Source: Anaerolineales bacterium
Lineage (GTDB): Bacteria > Chloroflexota > Anaerolineae > Anaerolineales > UBA6663
Reading direction: 5' to 3'
NCBI GenBank assembly: GCA_020850595.1
Contig: JADZEK010000149.1
Location: forward strand, 1 to 63,498
DNA: 63,498 nt
Position 1 is the stretch's first letter. Each line of letters begins with the position of its first letter. Shown one piece after another: positions 9,164 to 16,878 of the stretch. A program made the position numbers and the translations under genes. Under the pieces are notes generated by a model. It saw only the letters and a program-made list of their open reading frames with translations, searched no databases and was not told the origin of the DNA.

Positions 9164-10411
9164 TCAGCGCAGCCAGAGGTCTACGTGGCTGGGCTGCATG
9201 GCGTCGGTCACGGCCCCGCGCAGCTCCGCCGCCAGCCGGTCTAAATCCACTTCGTTGCGGGCTTGCTGGGCAAACTTGGCCAGCGTCTGCGCGGTGTCGT
9301 ACTTGCGGCGGTAGAAGCGCCGGTCCACGAAATCCTGCACGCGGCGGCGCAGCGGGGCGAAGAGCGCGGCAATCGCCAGGGTCGAGAGCACCGTCACCAG
9401 CGTCGAGCTGTGCCGGCTGGTGAACGCCACCGTCAGTGTTTGCAGCACCACCACCAGACCAAAATAGGTGCCTGTCAGTACTGCCGTCACGCCGGTATAG
9501 ATCAGCGTCCGGCGGATGAGGACATCAATATCCCACAGGCGGTAGCGCAGCACGGCAATCGCCAGCGTCACCGGCAGGCTGAGCACCAGCACCGTGCTCA
9601 CCGGCAGAAACATCAGCGTGACCTGCTGGCTGGCCGGCCCCGAACCGGCCGTCGGCAGCACCCACGTCGTCCACAGCACGCTGTCCAGGCTCAGGCCCAG
9701 TATGCCGGTGAGGCCCCACTTTAGCTGCTGCTGTTCGGTGGGGCTGGCCGCCCGCCGGTACCGGTAGACTTGCAGGCCCAGGCCGAGCAGGGTGATCAGC
9801 AAATAGAGTCCCCCGGCGCCCGCCGTCTCCAGGACGCCGCGCGCCGCCAGGACCAGCAGGCTCAACCACTCCCCCAGCAGGGCCAGGCGGCCCCACCGCG
9901 GCACAAAGCGCCCATTTGGAAAGGTGTGCAGCATGTAGAAGCTGGCGGCCAGGAAGACCAAGATCGCGCCTTGCCGCAGGGCGGCCTGCCAGGGCGAGGC
10001 CCCCAAACCAATGGTCACCACGTTGTTGCCGACGAACAGGCCGTAGAAGAGCAGGGTAGTGGCGGCCGCCAGGGCCAGCGCGCTGCGACCGCCGCGCCAC
10101 ACCAGGAAGAGCGCCGTACCCAGGCAGCCCAGCGGCATCACCAGGTTCAAGGTGGCGAAAAACAGCGCGTTCACCACAGCTGGGTTCAAGCCCAGGGACT
10201 GAATATAGGCGGCCGCTTCGACTGGGTCGCACTGGCCCGGGTCAATGCATAAATTGAATGGTTGGCCGAGGAGGACCAGCAAGCCCTGGACGTAGAAGTA
10301 GCAGAGGCCGGCTGCCGCGAACAGCCACACGACCCGGCCGGCGTCTACCAGAACGTGGAAACGGGGCGGAGTAGGGGTTACGCCATTCGAAACTGGCGAG
10401 AGGTGGGTCAC
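9164..10411 (-). CDS. Membrane sensor protein, input half of a histidine kinase without kinase domains
   Basis: A 415-residue protein with about nine hydrophobic segments, followed by RYRLWDIDVLIRRTLIYTG and RRRVQDFVDRRFYRRKYD. These are signatures of the sensory half of many Chloroflexota histidine kinases. The chain ends at DAMQPSHVDLWLR, where a GAF or HisKA domain would normally follow. No H-box or ATPase motif is present, and no continuation is seen before the convergent PhyH gene 18 bp away. The start is GTG at 10411. It may be a stand-alone sensor or a truncated kinase. Confidence 0.75.
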   Translation of the reverse strand: MTHLSPVSNGVTPTPPRFHVLVDAGRVVWLFAAAGLCYFYVQGLLVLLGQPFNLCIDPGQCDPVEAAAYIQSLGLNPAVVNALFFATLNLVMPLGCLGTALFLVWRGGRSALALAAATTLLFYGLFVGNNVVTIGLGASPWQAALRQGAILVFLAASFYMLHTFPNGRFVPRWGRLALLGEWLSLLVLAARGVLETAGAGGLYLLITLLGLGLQVYRYRRAASPTEQQQLKWGLTGILGLSLDSVLWTTWVLPTAGSGPASQQVTLMFLPVSTVLVLSLPVTLAIAVLRYRLWDIDVLIRRTLIYTGVTAVLTGTYFGLVVVLQTLTVAFTSRHSSTLVTVLSTLAIAALFAPLRRRVQDFVDRRFYRRKYDTAQTLAKFAQQARNEVDLDRLAAELRGAVTDAMQPSHVDLWLR

Positions 10412-10487
10412 CGATAATCAGCCTAGCGCGGCACAGTTACGACATCGTTACGGCGCGGACCCGGCCGGTCAGCGCGCGCCGGGGCGT

Positions 10488-10524
10488 TAAAAACAAATCG
10501 CTTATCAGGCCGCGATAAGCGATT
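10488..10524 (-). terminator. Rho-independent terminator of the tRNA-Phe/tRNA-Gly operon
   Basis: Perfect 11-bp stem AATCGCTTATC/GATAAGCGATT (10496-10506 with 10514-10524) and a 7-nt loop. It is followed on the minus strand by TGTTTTT. Confidence 0.85.
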
Positions 10525-10536
10525 AGCTCCGGATGG

Positions 10537-10608
<72 letters not shown>

Positions 10609-10613
10609 GCTGG

Positions 10614-10686
10614 TGCCGAGACACAGGATCGAACTGTGGACACCGCGATTTTCAGTCGCGTGCTCTACCAACTGAGCTATCTCGGC
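10614..10686 (-). tRNA. tRNA-Phe (GAA)
   Basis: Acceptor stem GCCGAGA/TCTCGGC, D-arm TAGCTCAGTTGGTAGAGCA, anticodon loop CTGAAAA giving GAA, T-loop GTTCGATCC, discriminator A. First gene of a two-tRNA operon. Confidence 0.95.
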
Positions 10687-10734
10687 CAATAGCCCTTAGT
10701 TACGGCACGCAGGGCTTTCGATCGCGCGAGTAAA

Positions 10735-10763
10735 ATTGTAGCCGAGGGCCATGCCATTGTCAA
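10735..10763 (-). promoter_or_regulatory. Strong promoter of the tRNA-Phe/tRNA-Gly operon
   Basis: On the minus strand TTGACA (10763-10758) and TACAAT (10740-10735) are separated by exactly 17 bp. The -35 box overlaps the last codons and stop of the class II aldolase gene that ends at 10760. Confidence 0.82.
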
Positions 10764-11608
10764 GGCAAGTGGCCCAATTCAAGACGCACGCGCTCGGCGA
10801 TGGCGCGCACCAGCCGCTCCTCGTCCGTGGCGGCGGCGTCGTCCCAGGCGCGGCGGGCGGGGGCGGGCGCGCGGCGCTCGGCGTGGCGGCCTAGCGGGTG
10901 ACACACGCCGCACGCGACGCAGAACTCCTCCGCGTCGTTGGGGCGGCCCAGGCCCAGGCTGTCGCGCGTGGCGAGCAGCTTGGTCACCTGCTCCGGCGGC
11001 AGCGGCGGCCCGCCGCCCAGCAACTTGCTCAGGGCGATGATCTTGGCGGTGTGCTCCAGCGTCTCCAGCCGGAAGTAGGCTTCCAGCGCGTCGCGGCCGA
11101 CGGTCAGCGAGCCGTGGTATTGCAGCACCAGCGCGTCGTGGCTGACAATGACCTCGCTGATGGCGCGGCGGTTCTCGTCGCTAGAGGGCGTGGCGTAAGG
11201 CGTGGTGGGCACCAGGCCCAAAAACACAATCGCTTCGGGGATAACACACTCGGCCAGCGACACGCCCGCGATGCTCAGGGCCACGGCCGTGATGGGGTGG
11301 GCGTGCACCACGCCGCCCACGTCCGGCCGGCGCTTGAAGGCCTCCAGGTGCATGGCCAACTCGGAGGTCGGCTTGCGGCCCGGCTTGCCCGCCACCAGGC
11401 GCCCCTCTAGGTCAATGATGATCAGGTCGTCCGGCTCCAGAAAGCCCTTGGCCAGGCCGGACGGGGTGCACAGGATGCGGTCGGGGCCCAGGCGCGCAGA
11501 CAGGTTGCCCGCTGAGCCATCCACCAAATCGCGCGTGTGCAGCAGGCGGCCGATGCGCACCAGGTCGTCGCGCGCGGCGGCTTCAGCTGGGTAAGTGTCG
11601 GGCATCAT
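10760..11608 (-). CDS. Class II aldolase (FucA/RhaD-like) with BMC-type C-terminal targeting helix
   Basis: This 282-residue protein belongs to the zinc-dependent class II aldolase/adducin family, which splits L-fuculose-1-phosphate, rhamnulose-1-phosphate or related sugar phosphates into dihydroxyacetone phosphate and an aldehyde. Zinc ligands His102 and His104 (HAHP) and His165 (QYHGSLT), and catalytic Glu83, are each offset by exactly 10 from E. coli FucA. After the catalytic core comes a Cys cluster CVACGVCH (Cys230, 233, 236, His237), a Pro/Ala linker, and an amphipathic helix EERLVRAIAERVRLELG (263-279) resembling BMC encapsulation peptides. It follows the receiver gene by 3 bp. I infer that it is cargo of the BMC encoded from 16.6 kb onward. 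Confidence 0.85.
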   Translation of the reverse strand: MMPDTYPAEAAARDDLVRIGRLLHTRDLVDGSAGNLSARLGPDRILCTPSGLAKGFLEPDDLIIIDLEGRLVAGKPGRKPTSELAMHLEAFKRRPDVGGVVHAHPITAVALSIAGVSLAECVIPEAIVFLGLVPTTPYATPSSDENRRAISEVIVSHDALVLQYHGSLTVGRDALEAYFRLETLEHTAKIIALSKLLGGGPPLPPEQVTKLLATRDSLGLGRPNDAEEFCVACGVCHPLGRHAERRAPAPARRAWDDAAATDEERLVRAIAERVRLELGHLP

Positions 11609-11611
11609 CCC

Positions 11612-12427
11612 TCAGAGCGGGTCGCCGGCCTGTAGCTGGATCAGCGGCAGCAGGCGCTCGCGCCCGGCGGTGTCGCGCACCTTCACCTGCGCGCCGATGC
11701 GTTCGGCCAGGGCGTAGTGCTGCACAACGTCGCTGTCAAAGCGCTCCAGGACGGCGCGGCGCAGCGCCGGGGCGCGCTCGGCGGCGGTAATGATGACGAA
11801 CTGCTCCTCGCCCGACTGACCCAAGAAATCCTCGGGCGCGCCCAGCGTGTTGAGCACACGGTTAATGAGCAGCGCAGTGTACCGCAGCAGGTCCGAACCG
11901 GCCAGCGCGCCGTACAAGTCGCGGAACTCGCTGGTGTGTAATAACCGGAACTCGACCACGGCGCGGCCCGGCTGCTCGGCCGCCTGCGCCACGGCCTCGC
12001 GCACAATCGGCCCGGTGGGCAGGCCGGTGTGCGGGTTGCTCAGGTGCTCGCGCTCGGCGCGGCTGACGGCGTTCTGCACGCGCAGGTACAGCTCCTCCAG
12101 ATCGAAGGGCTTGGAGATGTAGTCGTCGGCGCCCAGTTGCAGGCCCGCCAGCCGGTCGCTCTTGCGGCTGCGGCGCGTCAGGAAGATGGTCGGGACGTAG
12201 CGGGTGCGCACGCCCTGCCGGAACTGCTTGAACAGCTCGTAGCCGTCCGTGTCGGGCAGGCCCACGTCCAGCAATATCAAGGTGGGCAGCGCCTCGCGGA
12301 TCAGGCGCAGGGCGCTGGCGCCATCCGGCGCCACCGAGACCTTGAGGCCCCGCGAGCCGAAGAACAGCACCAACATCTCGGCCACTTCGGCGTTGTCTTC
12401 CACGATGAGGACGCGTGCGTCTTTCAT
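11612..12427 (-). CDS. Response regulator with degenerate GGDEF-like output domain
   Basis: A 271-residue protein with an N-terminal receiver (acidic residues in VEDN, phosphoacceptor Asp in LLDVGLPD, switch Thr in IFLTRR, Lys in SKPFD). After a helical linker comes a domain starting SNPHTGLPTGPIV that resembles a diguanylate cyclase fold. The catalytic GG(D/E)EF is replaced by SGEEQFV, so cyclase activity is doubtful. Its ATG overlaps the stop of the upstream receiver gene in an ATGA arrangement, and the aldolase follows 3 bp later. It may regulate that operon. Confidence 0.82.
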   Translation of the reverse strand: MKDARVLIVEDNAEVAEMLVLFFGSRGLKVSVAPDGASALRLIREALPTLILLDVGLPDTDGYELFKQFRQGVRTRYVPTIFLTRRSRKSDRLAGLQLGADDYISKPFDLEELYLRVQNAVSRAEREHLSNPHTGLPTGPIVREAVAQAAEQPGRAVVEFRLLHTSEFRDLYGALAGSDLLRYTALLINRVLNTLGAPEDFLGQSGEEQFVIITAAERAPALRRAVLERFDSDVVQHYALAERIGAQVKVRDTAGRERLLPLIQLQAGDPL

Positions 12428-12828
12428 AGCCCCTCGGCAGGTGCGGCGGCAGGTTGGCCCGCCAGCAGGCGCTGGATGAGGCCGCCCAGGCGCTCGGCGT
12501 GCAGCGGCTTGGCGGCCCAGGCGTCGGCCCCGGCGGCGCGGGCCAGTTCCGGGTCTGGCCCTTCCAGGTGCGACGAAACCAGCAGGATGACGGCGGCGGC
12601 GGTGGCCCCCTCGGTGCGCAGGGCGCGGATGAGGTCGTAGCCGTCCAGGTCGGGCATGCGCAGGTCGGTGAGCACCAGGTCAAAGGCCGGGCCGCCGGGC
12701 TCACGGGCGGCGGCCAACCCCGCCCGCCCGCCATCGGCGGCAGTCACAGCGTGGCCCAGCCGCCGGAGCAGTTTGCCCAGCAGGGCCAGGAGCACGGGGT
12801 CGTCATCCACCAGGAGGATGTTCGCCAT
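12424..12828 (-). CDS. Single-domain response regulator
   Basis: A 134-residue CheY-like receiver: VDDD acidic cluster, phosphoacceptor Asp in LTDLRMPD, Ser in LVSSH at the switch position and Lys in AAKPLH. There is no output domain, and a short Ala/Pro tail ends the protein. It is the first gene of the operon with the GGDEF-like regulator and the class II aldolase. No cognate kinase is adjacent. A TG-extended -10 lies 12 bp upstream and there is no obvious ribosome site. Confidence 0.88.
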   Translation of the reverse strand: MANILLVDDDPVLLALLGKLLRRLGHAVTAADGGRAGLAAAREPGGPAFDLVLTDLRMPDLDGYDLIRALRTEGATAAAVILLVSSHLEGPDPELARAAGADAWAAKPLHAERLGGLIQRLLAGQPAAAPAEGL

Positions 12829-12840
12829 CGGTGAGGGGAT

Positions 12841-12849
12841 TTTATAACA
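12841..12849 (-). promoter_or_regulatory. Extended -10 promoter, near-leaderless start of the receiver operon
   Basis: Minus strand TGTTATAAA, followed by 12 nt and the ATG at 12828. The predicted transcript start would leave a leader of about 5 nt, and no Shine-Dalgarno sequence is present. Confidence 0.5.
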
Positions 12850-12922
12850 GAAACCTAACCAGGGCGAATGGCCCTCGTCCCCCGTGGCGGCCCCCCGTAT
12901 TCCCCGCCCGCCGATCTTTGGT

Positions 12923-12928
12923 TACAAT
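12923..12928 (+). promoter_or_regulatory. Putative -10 box of the oligoendopeptidase gene
   Basis: TACAAT lies 41 bp before the ATG at 12970. The expected -35 position (TTCCCC) matches the consensus poorly. Confidence 0.35.
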
Positions 12929-12969
12929 ACGCCGCACGTCCCGACTTTTCTGGCCTGAGGAGCATACCG

Positions 12970-14781
12970 ATGTCGTCGACCACGCCCATCGTCCCGCCGC
13001 GCAGTGCCATTGCCCCCGAGCACACCTGGAACGCCGAGAGCGTGTACGCCGACGCGGCGGCCTGGGCGGCCGAGCTGCAAGCGGTGACGGCCGCGCTCGA
13101 CCCGTTGGCGAGCTACGCCGGGCGGCTGGCCGAAGGCCCGGCCACGCTGGCCGAGTGGCTAGAGGTCTCCGACAAGCTGGCGCGGCGGGTGCAGACGCTG
13201 GCCTTCTACGCCCGCATGTCGCAGGCGGTGGAGACGACCAACGCCGCCGCCAACGCCATGGTGGGGCAGGCGGGCGCGCTCGCCAGCCGCTTTGGCGCGG
13301 CCACGGCCTTCGCGCAGCCGGAGATTTTGGCGCTGGGCGAGGCCACCGTGCGCGGCTGGGCGGCGCAGGAGCCGCGCCTGACGGTCTACGCCCACGCCTT
13401 CGATAACCTGTTCCGGCGGCAGGCGCACGTGCGCTCGGCCGAGGTGGAAGAGGTGCTGGCGCTGGCCGCCGACCCGTTTGCGCAGGTGGAGAACACCCAA
13501 GAAATGCTCATCGGCGCGGACATGCAGTTCCCGCCCGCCACGAGCGCCACGGGCGAGGCCATTCCGCTGGCGCAGGGCAACGTGGAGACGCTGCTCGACG
13601 GCGCGGACCGCGAGGCGCGGCGCACGGCCTGGGAAAACTACATGGATGGCTACCTGGCGCTGAAGCACACGCTGGCCAGCAACTACCTGGCCTCGGTGCG
13701 CCGCGATGTGTTCTATGCCCGGGCGCGGCGCTACCAGTCCGCGCTGGAGGCGGCGCTGTTCGCCGAGAACATCCCGACCGAAGTGTTCTACAGCCTGGTG
13801 GACACGTATAAGAAAAACATCCCCACCTGGCACAAGTATTGGGCCATCCGGCGGCGGGCGCTGGGCGTCGAGACGCTGCACCCCTACGACATTTGGGCGC
13901 CGCTGACCAAGCAGGCCCCGCAGCTGACCTACCCGCAGGCGGTGGATTGGATTTGCGCCGGCATGGCGCCGCTGGGCGAGCAGTACGTGGCGGCGCTGCG
14001 CAAGGGCTGCCTGGAAGACCGCTGGGTGGACATTTACCCCAACCAGGGCAAGACCAGCGGCGCGTTCTCCTACGGCAGCTTCGACACGCACCCCTTCATC
14101 CTGATGAGCTTCGACAACGGCCTGTCGGCGCTGAGCACGCTGGCGCACGAGCTGGGCCACTCGCTGCACTCGTATTTCTCGCGCAAGCACCAGCCCTTTG
14201 TGTACGGCGACTACTCGCTCTTCGCGGCCGAGGTGGCCTCCAACTTCAACCAGGCCATGGTGCGCTCACACCTCTTCCAGGCCAACGCCGACCCGCAGTT
14301 CCAGATCGCGGTGATTGAAGAGGCGATGAGCAACATTCACCGCTACTTCTTCATCATGCCGACGCTGGCGCGCTTTGAGCTGGAGGTGCACACGCGGGTG
14401 GAGCGCGGCGACGGGGTGACGGCCGACGACCTGATTGAGCTGATGGCCGACCTGTTCAGCGAGGGCTACGGCGGCGAGATGCACGTGGACCGCCAGCGGG
14501 TGGGCATTACCTGGGCCACGTTCGGCCACCTGTATGCCAACTATTACGTGTTCCAGTACGCCACTGGCATCTCGGCGGCGCACGCGCTGGCCGGGCGCAT
14601 TTTGCAGGGCACACCCGGCGCGGCGGACAGCTATCTGCAATTCCTCAAGGCGGGCGGCTCGCTCTACCCGGTGGACGCGCTGAAGCGCGCGGGCGTGGAC
14701 ATGACGATGCCGGAGGCCGTGGAGCGCACGTTCGCGGTGCTGGCGGAGTATGTGGAGCGGCTAGACAAGCTGACGGGGTGA
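12970..14781 (+). CDS. pepF: Oligoendopeptidase F (M3 family zinc metallopeptidase)
   Basis: A 603-residue M3 peptidase that degrades short peptides in the cytoplasm. The zinc site HELGH in LAHELGHSLHSYF and the downstream Glu region FAAEVASNFN are intact, and the length is typical. The ATG at 12970 has GAGGAG 7 nt upstream, so the extra upstream frame is not coding. No signal peptide. It is monocistronic and divergent from the receiver operon. Confidence 0.93.
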   Translation: MSSTTPIVPPRSAIAPEHTWNAESVYADAAAWAAELQAVTAALDPLASYAGRLAEGPATLAEWLEVSDKLARRVQTLAFYARMSQAVETTNAAANAMVGQAGALASRFGAATAFAQPEILALGEATVRGWAAQEPRLTVYAHAFDNLFRRQAHVRSAEVEEVLALAADPFAQVENTQEMLIGADMQFPPATSATGEAIPLAQGNVETLLDGADREARRTAWENYMDGYLALKHTLASNYLASVRRDVFYARARRYQSALEAALFAENIPTEVFYSLVDTYKKNIPTWHKYWAIRRRALGVETLHPYDIWAPLTKQAPQLTYPQAVDWICAGMAPLGEQYVAALRKGCLEDRWVDIYPNQGKTSGAFSYGSFDTHPFILMSFDNGLSALSTLAHELGHSLHSYFSRKHQPFVYGDYSLFAAEVASNFNQAMVRSHLFQANADPQFQIAVIEEAMSNIHRYFFIMPTLARFELEVHTRVERGDGVTADDLIELMADLFSEGYGGEMHVDRQRVGITWATFGHLYANYYVFQYATGISAAHALAGRILQGTPGAADSYLQFLKAGGSLYPVDALKRAGVDMTMPEAVERTFAVLAEYVERLDKLTG

Positions 14782-14808
14782 AGGCGGACGTTAACTGTTC
14801 TGACCAGC

Positions 14809-16497
14809 TTATGGTTCCATCAACAGCCGATACAACTCCCCAGTAGGCCAGGTTGCCGCGGCGGCGGCAGGCTCGGGTTTGAGTCGCAGGCTGTGTCCTT
14901 GCAGCGAAAGCGTGCCCGTCCGGCGAACTAGCTGCCCGTCTTCCCATTCAAGCAGGATGGTTTGCCCATCCGGCAGCGGCTGCGGGCTGGTATACACCGA
15001 GCGGGCCGGCAGCCACTCCAGCCGCCCTCCCACCAGCTGCACCCCGGCTTGCCAGCCGGGCGGCTCCACAAACACCTGCGGGTAGTCGGCAGCGTCCCAA
15101 CTCTCCGGAAACTCGTAGAATAGCCCCAAGAGGATATTGGCTTCCCAATCGTGACTGATGATAAAGCGCGAGTCCGGCAGGCCGCTGCGGTCCACGATGA
15201 CGACGGTGCCGGGTTCCACGTCGGGGATCAGCGGCAGCACCGCCTGCCAAAACTCGCGCTGATAGCGCCAGCTCAACGCGAAGTCCTGCTGGATGAGCAC
15301 GCCATAGCCGGCCAAAACCCCGAAATAGGCCGTGCAGCCAGCCAAGAACACATTGCTCAGCCAGTCGCGCCGGACAATCGCCAACACCCCGGCAGCGAGC
15401 GCCGCAATGGTCACGCTAGCCCCGAAGGCCGCCGCCAAATGGACTGAAGTGAACCGCCCCAGGGTGTTGTACGGCGGAAAATGCGTGAACGCCAGGGAGT
15501 AGGCAAGCATCCACATCACCGCCCCGGCCAGCAACAACTGCCCCAGGCTCGCCAGTGGTGGTTGATCCGGTCTACGCCGGGCGGCCCGGAGCAGCCACGC
15601 GGCGCACAGGCCGCCGACCAGCACGCTGGCCGCGATCATCTCAACGTTGAGGCCACGCAGCACGCGCACTGGCGCGATAGCCCACAACTTGCCGCTGACC
15701 CACGGCCCGATGAAGAGCGACAGGCCGATTCGATAGAGCATCTCGGCCGGGCTCACGATCTGGTCGAGTCGGTTATCCAGCATCCAGCGCCGCACGGCGA
15801 TGTCAACGAGGAGGATGCCGGCCATCACTGCCCCATGCAGCACCAAAGTCCGCAGCAGGCGGGGCCGCCAGGGTCGCACCAGCAGGGGCACGGCGAGGAA
15901 TACTGGAAAAGCTGACTCGTAAGTCAGCAAGGAGCCGGTGATGAGCACGTAAGCGAGAACCCGGTGCTCCGTCAGATAGGCCAGGGTCGCCAGCAGCAGG
16001 AAGGTCAACGAGGGCTGTAGGCCTGTGGCGTGCATCAGGTAGCCGTGCGTGGTGTCGGCAGGGAAAAGCGTAAACGCGAGTGCTCCAATGAAGGCCGCTG
16101 CCCCCAGACCTAGCCGCCGAAAGACGAAATGGGCGAGCACTGCGTTCAGCGCCACGATCAACGCCGCCAGCATGTAGACACCGGGCAGGCCCACCGTGTG
16201 GCTGCCGATGAAACCCAACAAATAGGGCAATGAAAAGCCGATGGGCCGGCCCTGCGGCCAATAGCCCCAAAACTCGCGCAGCGTTGTCCCAAGCTCCGCC
16301 CAATTGTAGTCGAGCGGCTTGCCGATGAAGTAGTAATCGTCCTCGTAGAGGCCCAACTGCCGGAAATATGAGTAGTAAGCGAGCCATGTAACGAGCGCCA
16401 GGCAGAGGACCGGCCCCCAACGGGTCACAAAGGTGTGACCCCACGTTTCGCGCGGCGGCTGAGGGCGAGCCGCGTCGGTATGGTTTGTAACGGTCAT
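14809..16497 (-). CDS. Multi-spanning membrane protein, GT-C glycosyltransferase-like
   Basis: This 562-residue protein has about ten or more hydrophobic segments and a non-membrane C-terminal part of roughly 150 residues. After the first transmembrane helix comes LYEDDYYF, an acidic pair in the position used by GT-C glycosyltransferases (PMT, ArnT type) for a metal or lipid-sugar donor. This fits lipid-linked sugar transfer at the outer face of the membrane. I see no closer family assignment. It converges with pepF and lies downstream of the BMC-P gene at 16598 on the same strand. Confidence 0.65.
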   Translation of the reverse strand: MTVTNHTDAARPQPPRETWGHTFVTRWGPVLCLALVTWLAYYSYFRQLGLYEDDYYFIGKPLDYNWAELGTTLREFWGYWPQGRPIGFSLPYLLGFIGSHTVGLPGVYMLAALIVALNAVLAHFVFRRLGLGAAAFIGALAFTLFPADTTHGYLMHATGLQPSLTFLLLATLAYLTEHRVLAYVLITGSLLTYESAFPVFLAVPLLVRPWRPRLLRTLVLHGAVMAGILLVDIAVRRWMLDNRLDQIVSPAEMLYRIGLSLFIGPWVSGKLWAIAPVRVLRGLNVEMIAASVLVGGLCAAWLLRAARRRPDQPPLASLGQLLLAGAVMWMLAYSLAFTHFPPYNTLGRFTSVHLAAAFGASVTIAALAAGVLAIVRRDWLSNVFLAGCTAYFGVLAGYGVLIQQDFALSWRYQREFWQAVLPLIPDVEPGTVVIVDRSGLPDSRFIISHDWEANILLGLFYEFPESWDAADYPQVFVEPPGWQAGVQLVGGRLEWLPARSVYTSPQPLPDGQTILLEWEDGQLVRRTGTLSLQGHSLRLKPEPAAAAATWPTGELYRLLMEP

Positions 16498-16576
16498 TGA
16501 GGTTGTCCGGTGAGGGGGTGTAACAGATCCCGACGTTGCCCCAAGGCTGTCAGCGCTGGACAGTATACCGCATCTT

Positions 16577-16600
16577 GGGCAGGCGGTCCTGCCTGGGCTA
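16577..16600. repeat. GGGCAGGCGGTC palindromic repeat, copy 1
   Basis: A short imperfect palindrome that overlaps the stop codon of the BMC-P gene. It closely matches 50823-50845. Both copies share GGGCAGGCGGTC, an inverted CTGCC arm and a trailing GGCTA. Confidence 0.5.
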
Positions 16601-16876
16601 AGCGCCGAAGGTCACGTCCACGCTATCCACGATGCCGACAATGACCGAGATCACCGCCGCGTCGGGGTTTTGCAGCACCTGCCGCGCGCCGTTGCCCTCG
16701 CGGTTGATGAGCACCGTGTCGCCGATGCCGGCGTGGGTGTTGTCGAGCGCCAAGAAGTCGCCGTCCTCCGGCTGGCCGCTCAGCGCCAGCGGCTGCACCA
16801 CCAGCAAGCGCCGCCCCTTGTAGTGCGGGTGGCTGATCGTCGCCACCACCGTGCCGACCACGCGCGCCAGCACCAT
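16598..16876 (-). CDS. BMC-P pentameric shell protein (EutN/CcmL family), paralog 1
   Basis: A 92-residue EutN/CcmL protein, the pentamer that caps the vertices of a bacterial microcompartment shell. It starts MVLARVVGTVVATISHPHYKG (first residues), continues LLVVQPL, has the GIGDTVLI loop and ends AVISVIVGIVDSVDV, all family hallmarks. The ATG at 16876 is 2 bp after the stop of the flavin oxidase gene, with GAGG upstream. It is the last gene of the eutJ operon and one of three BMC-P paralogs in the window. Confidence 0.93.
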   Translation of the reverse strand: MVLARVVGTVVATISHPHYKGRRLLVVQPLALSGQPEDGDFLALDNTHAGIGDTVLINREGNGARQVLQNPDAAVISVIVGIVDSVDVTFGA

Positions 16877-16878
16877 GG

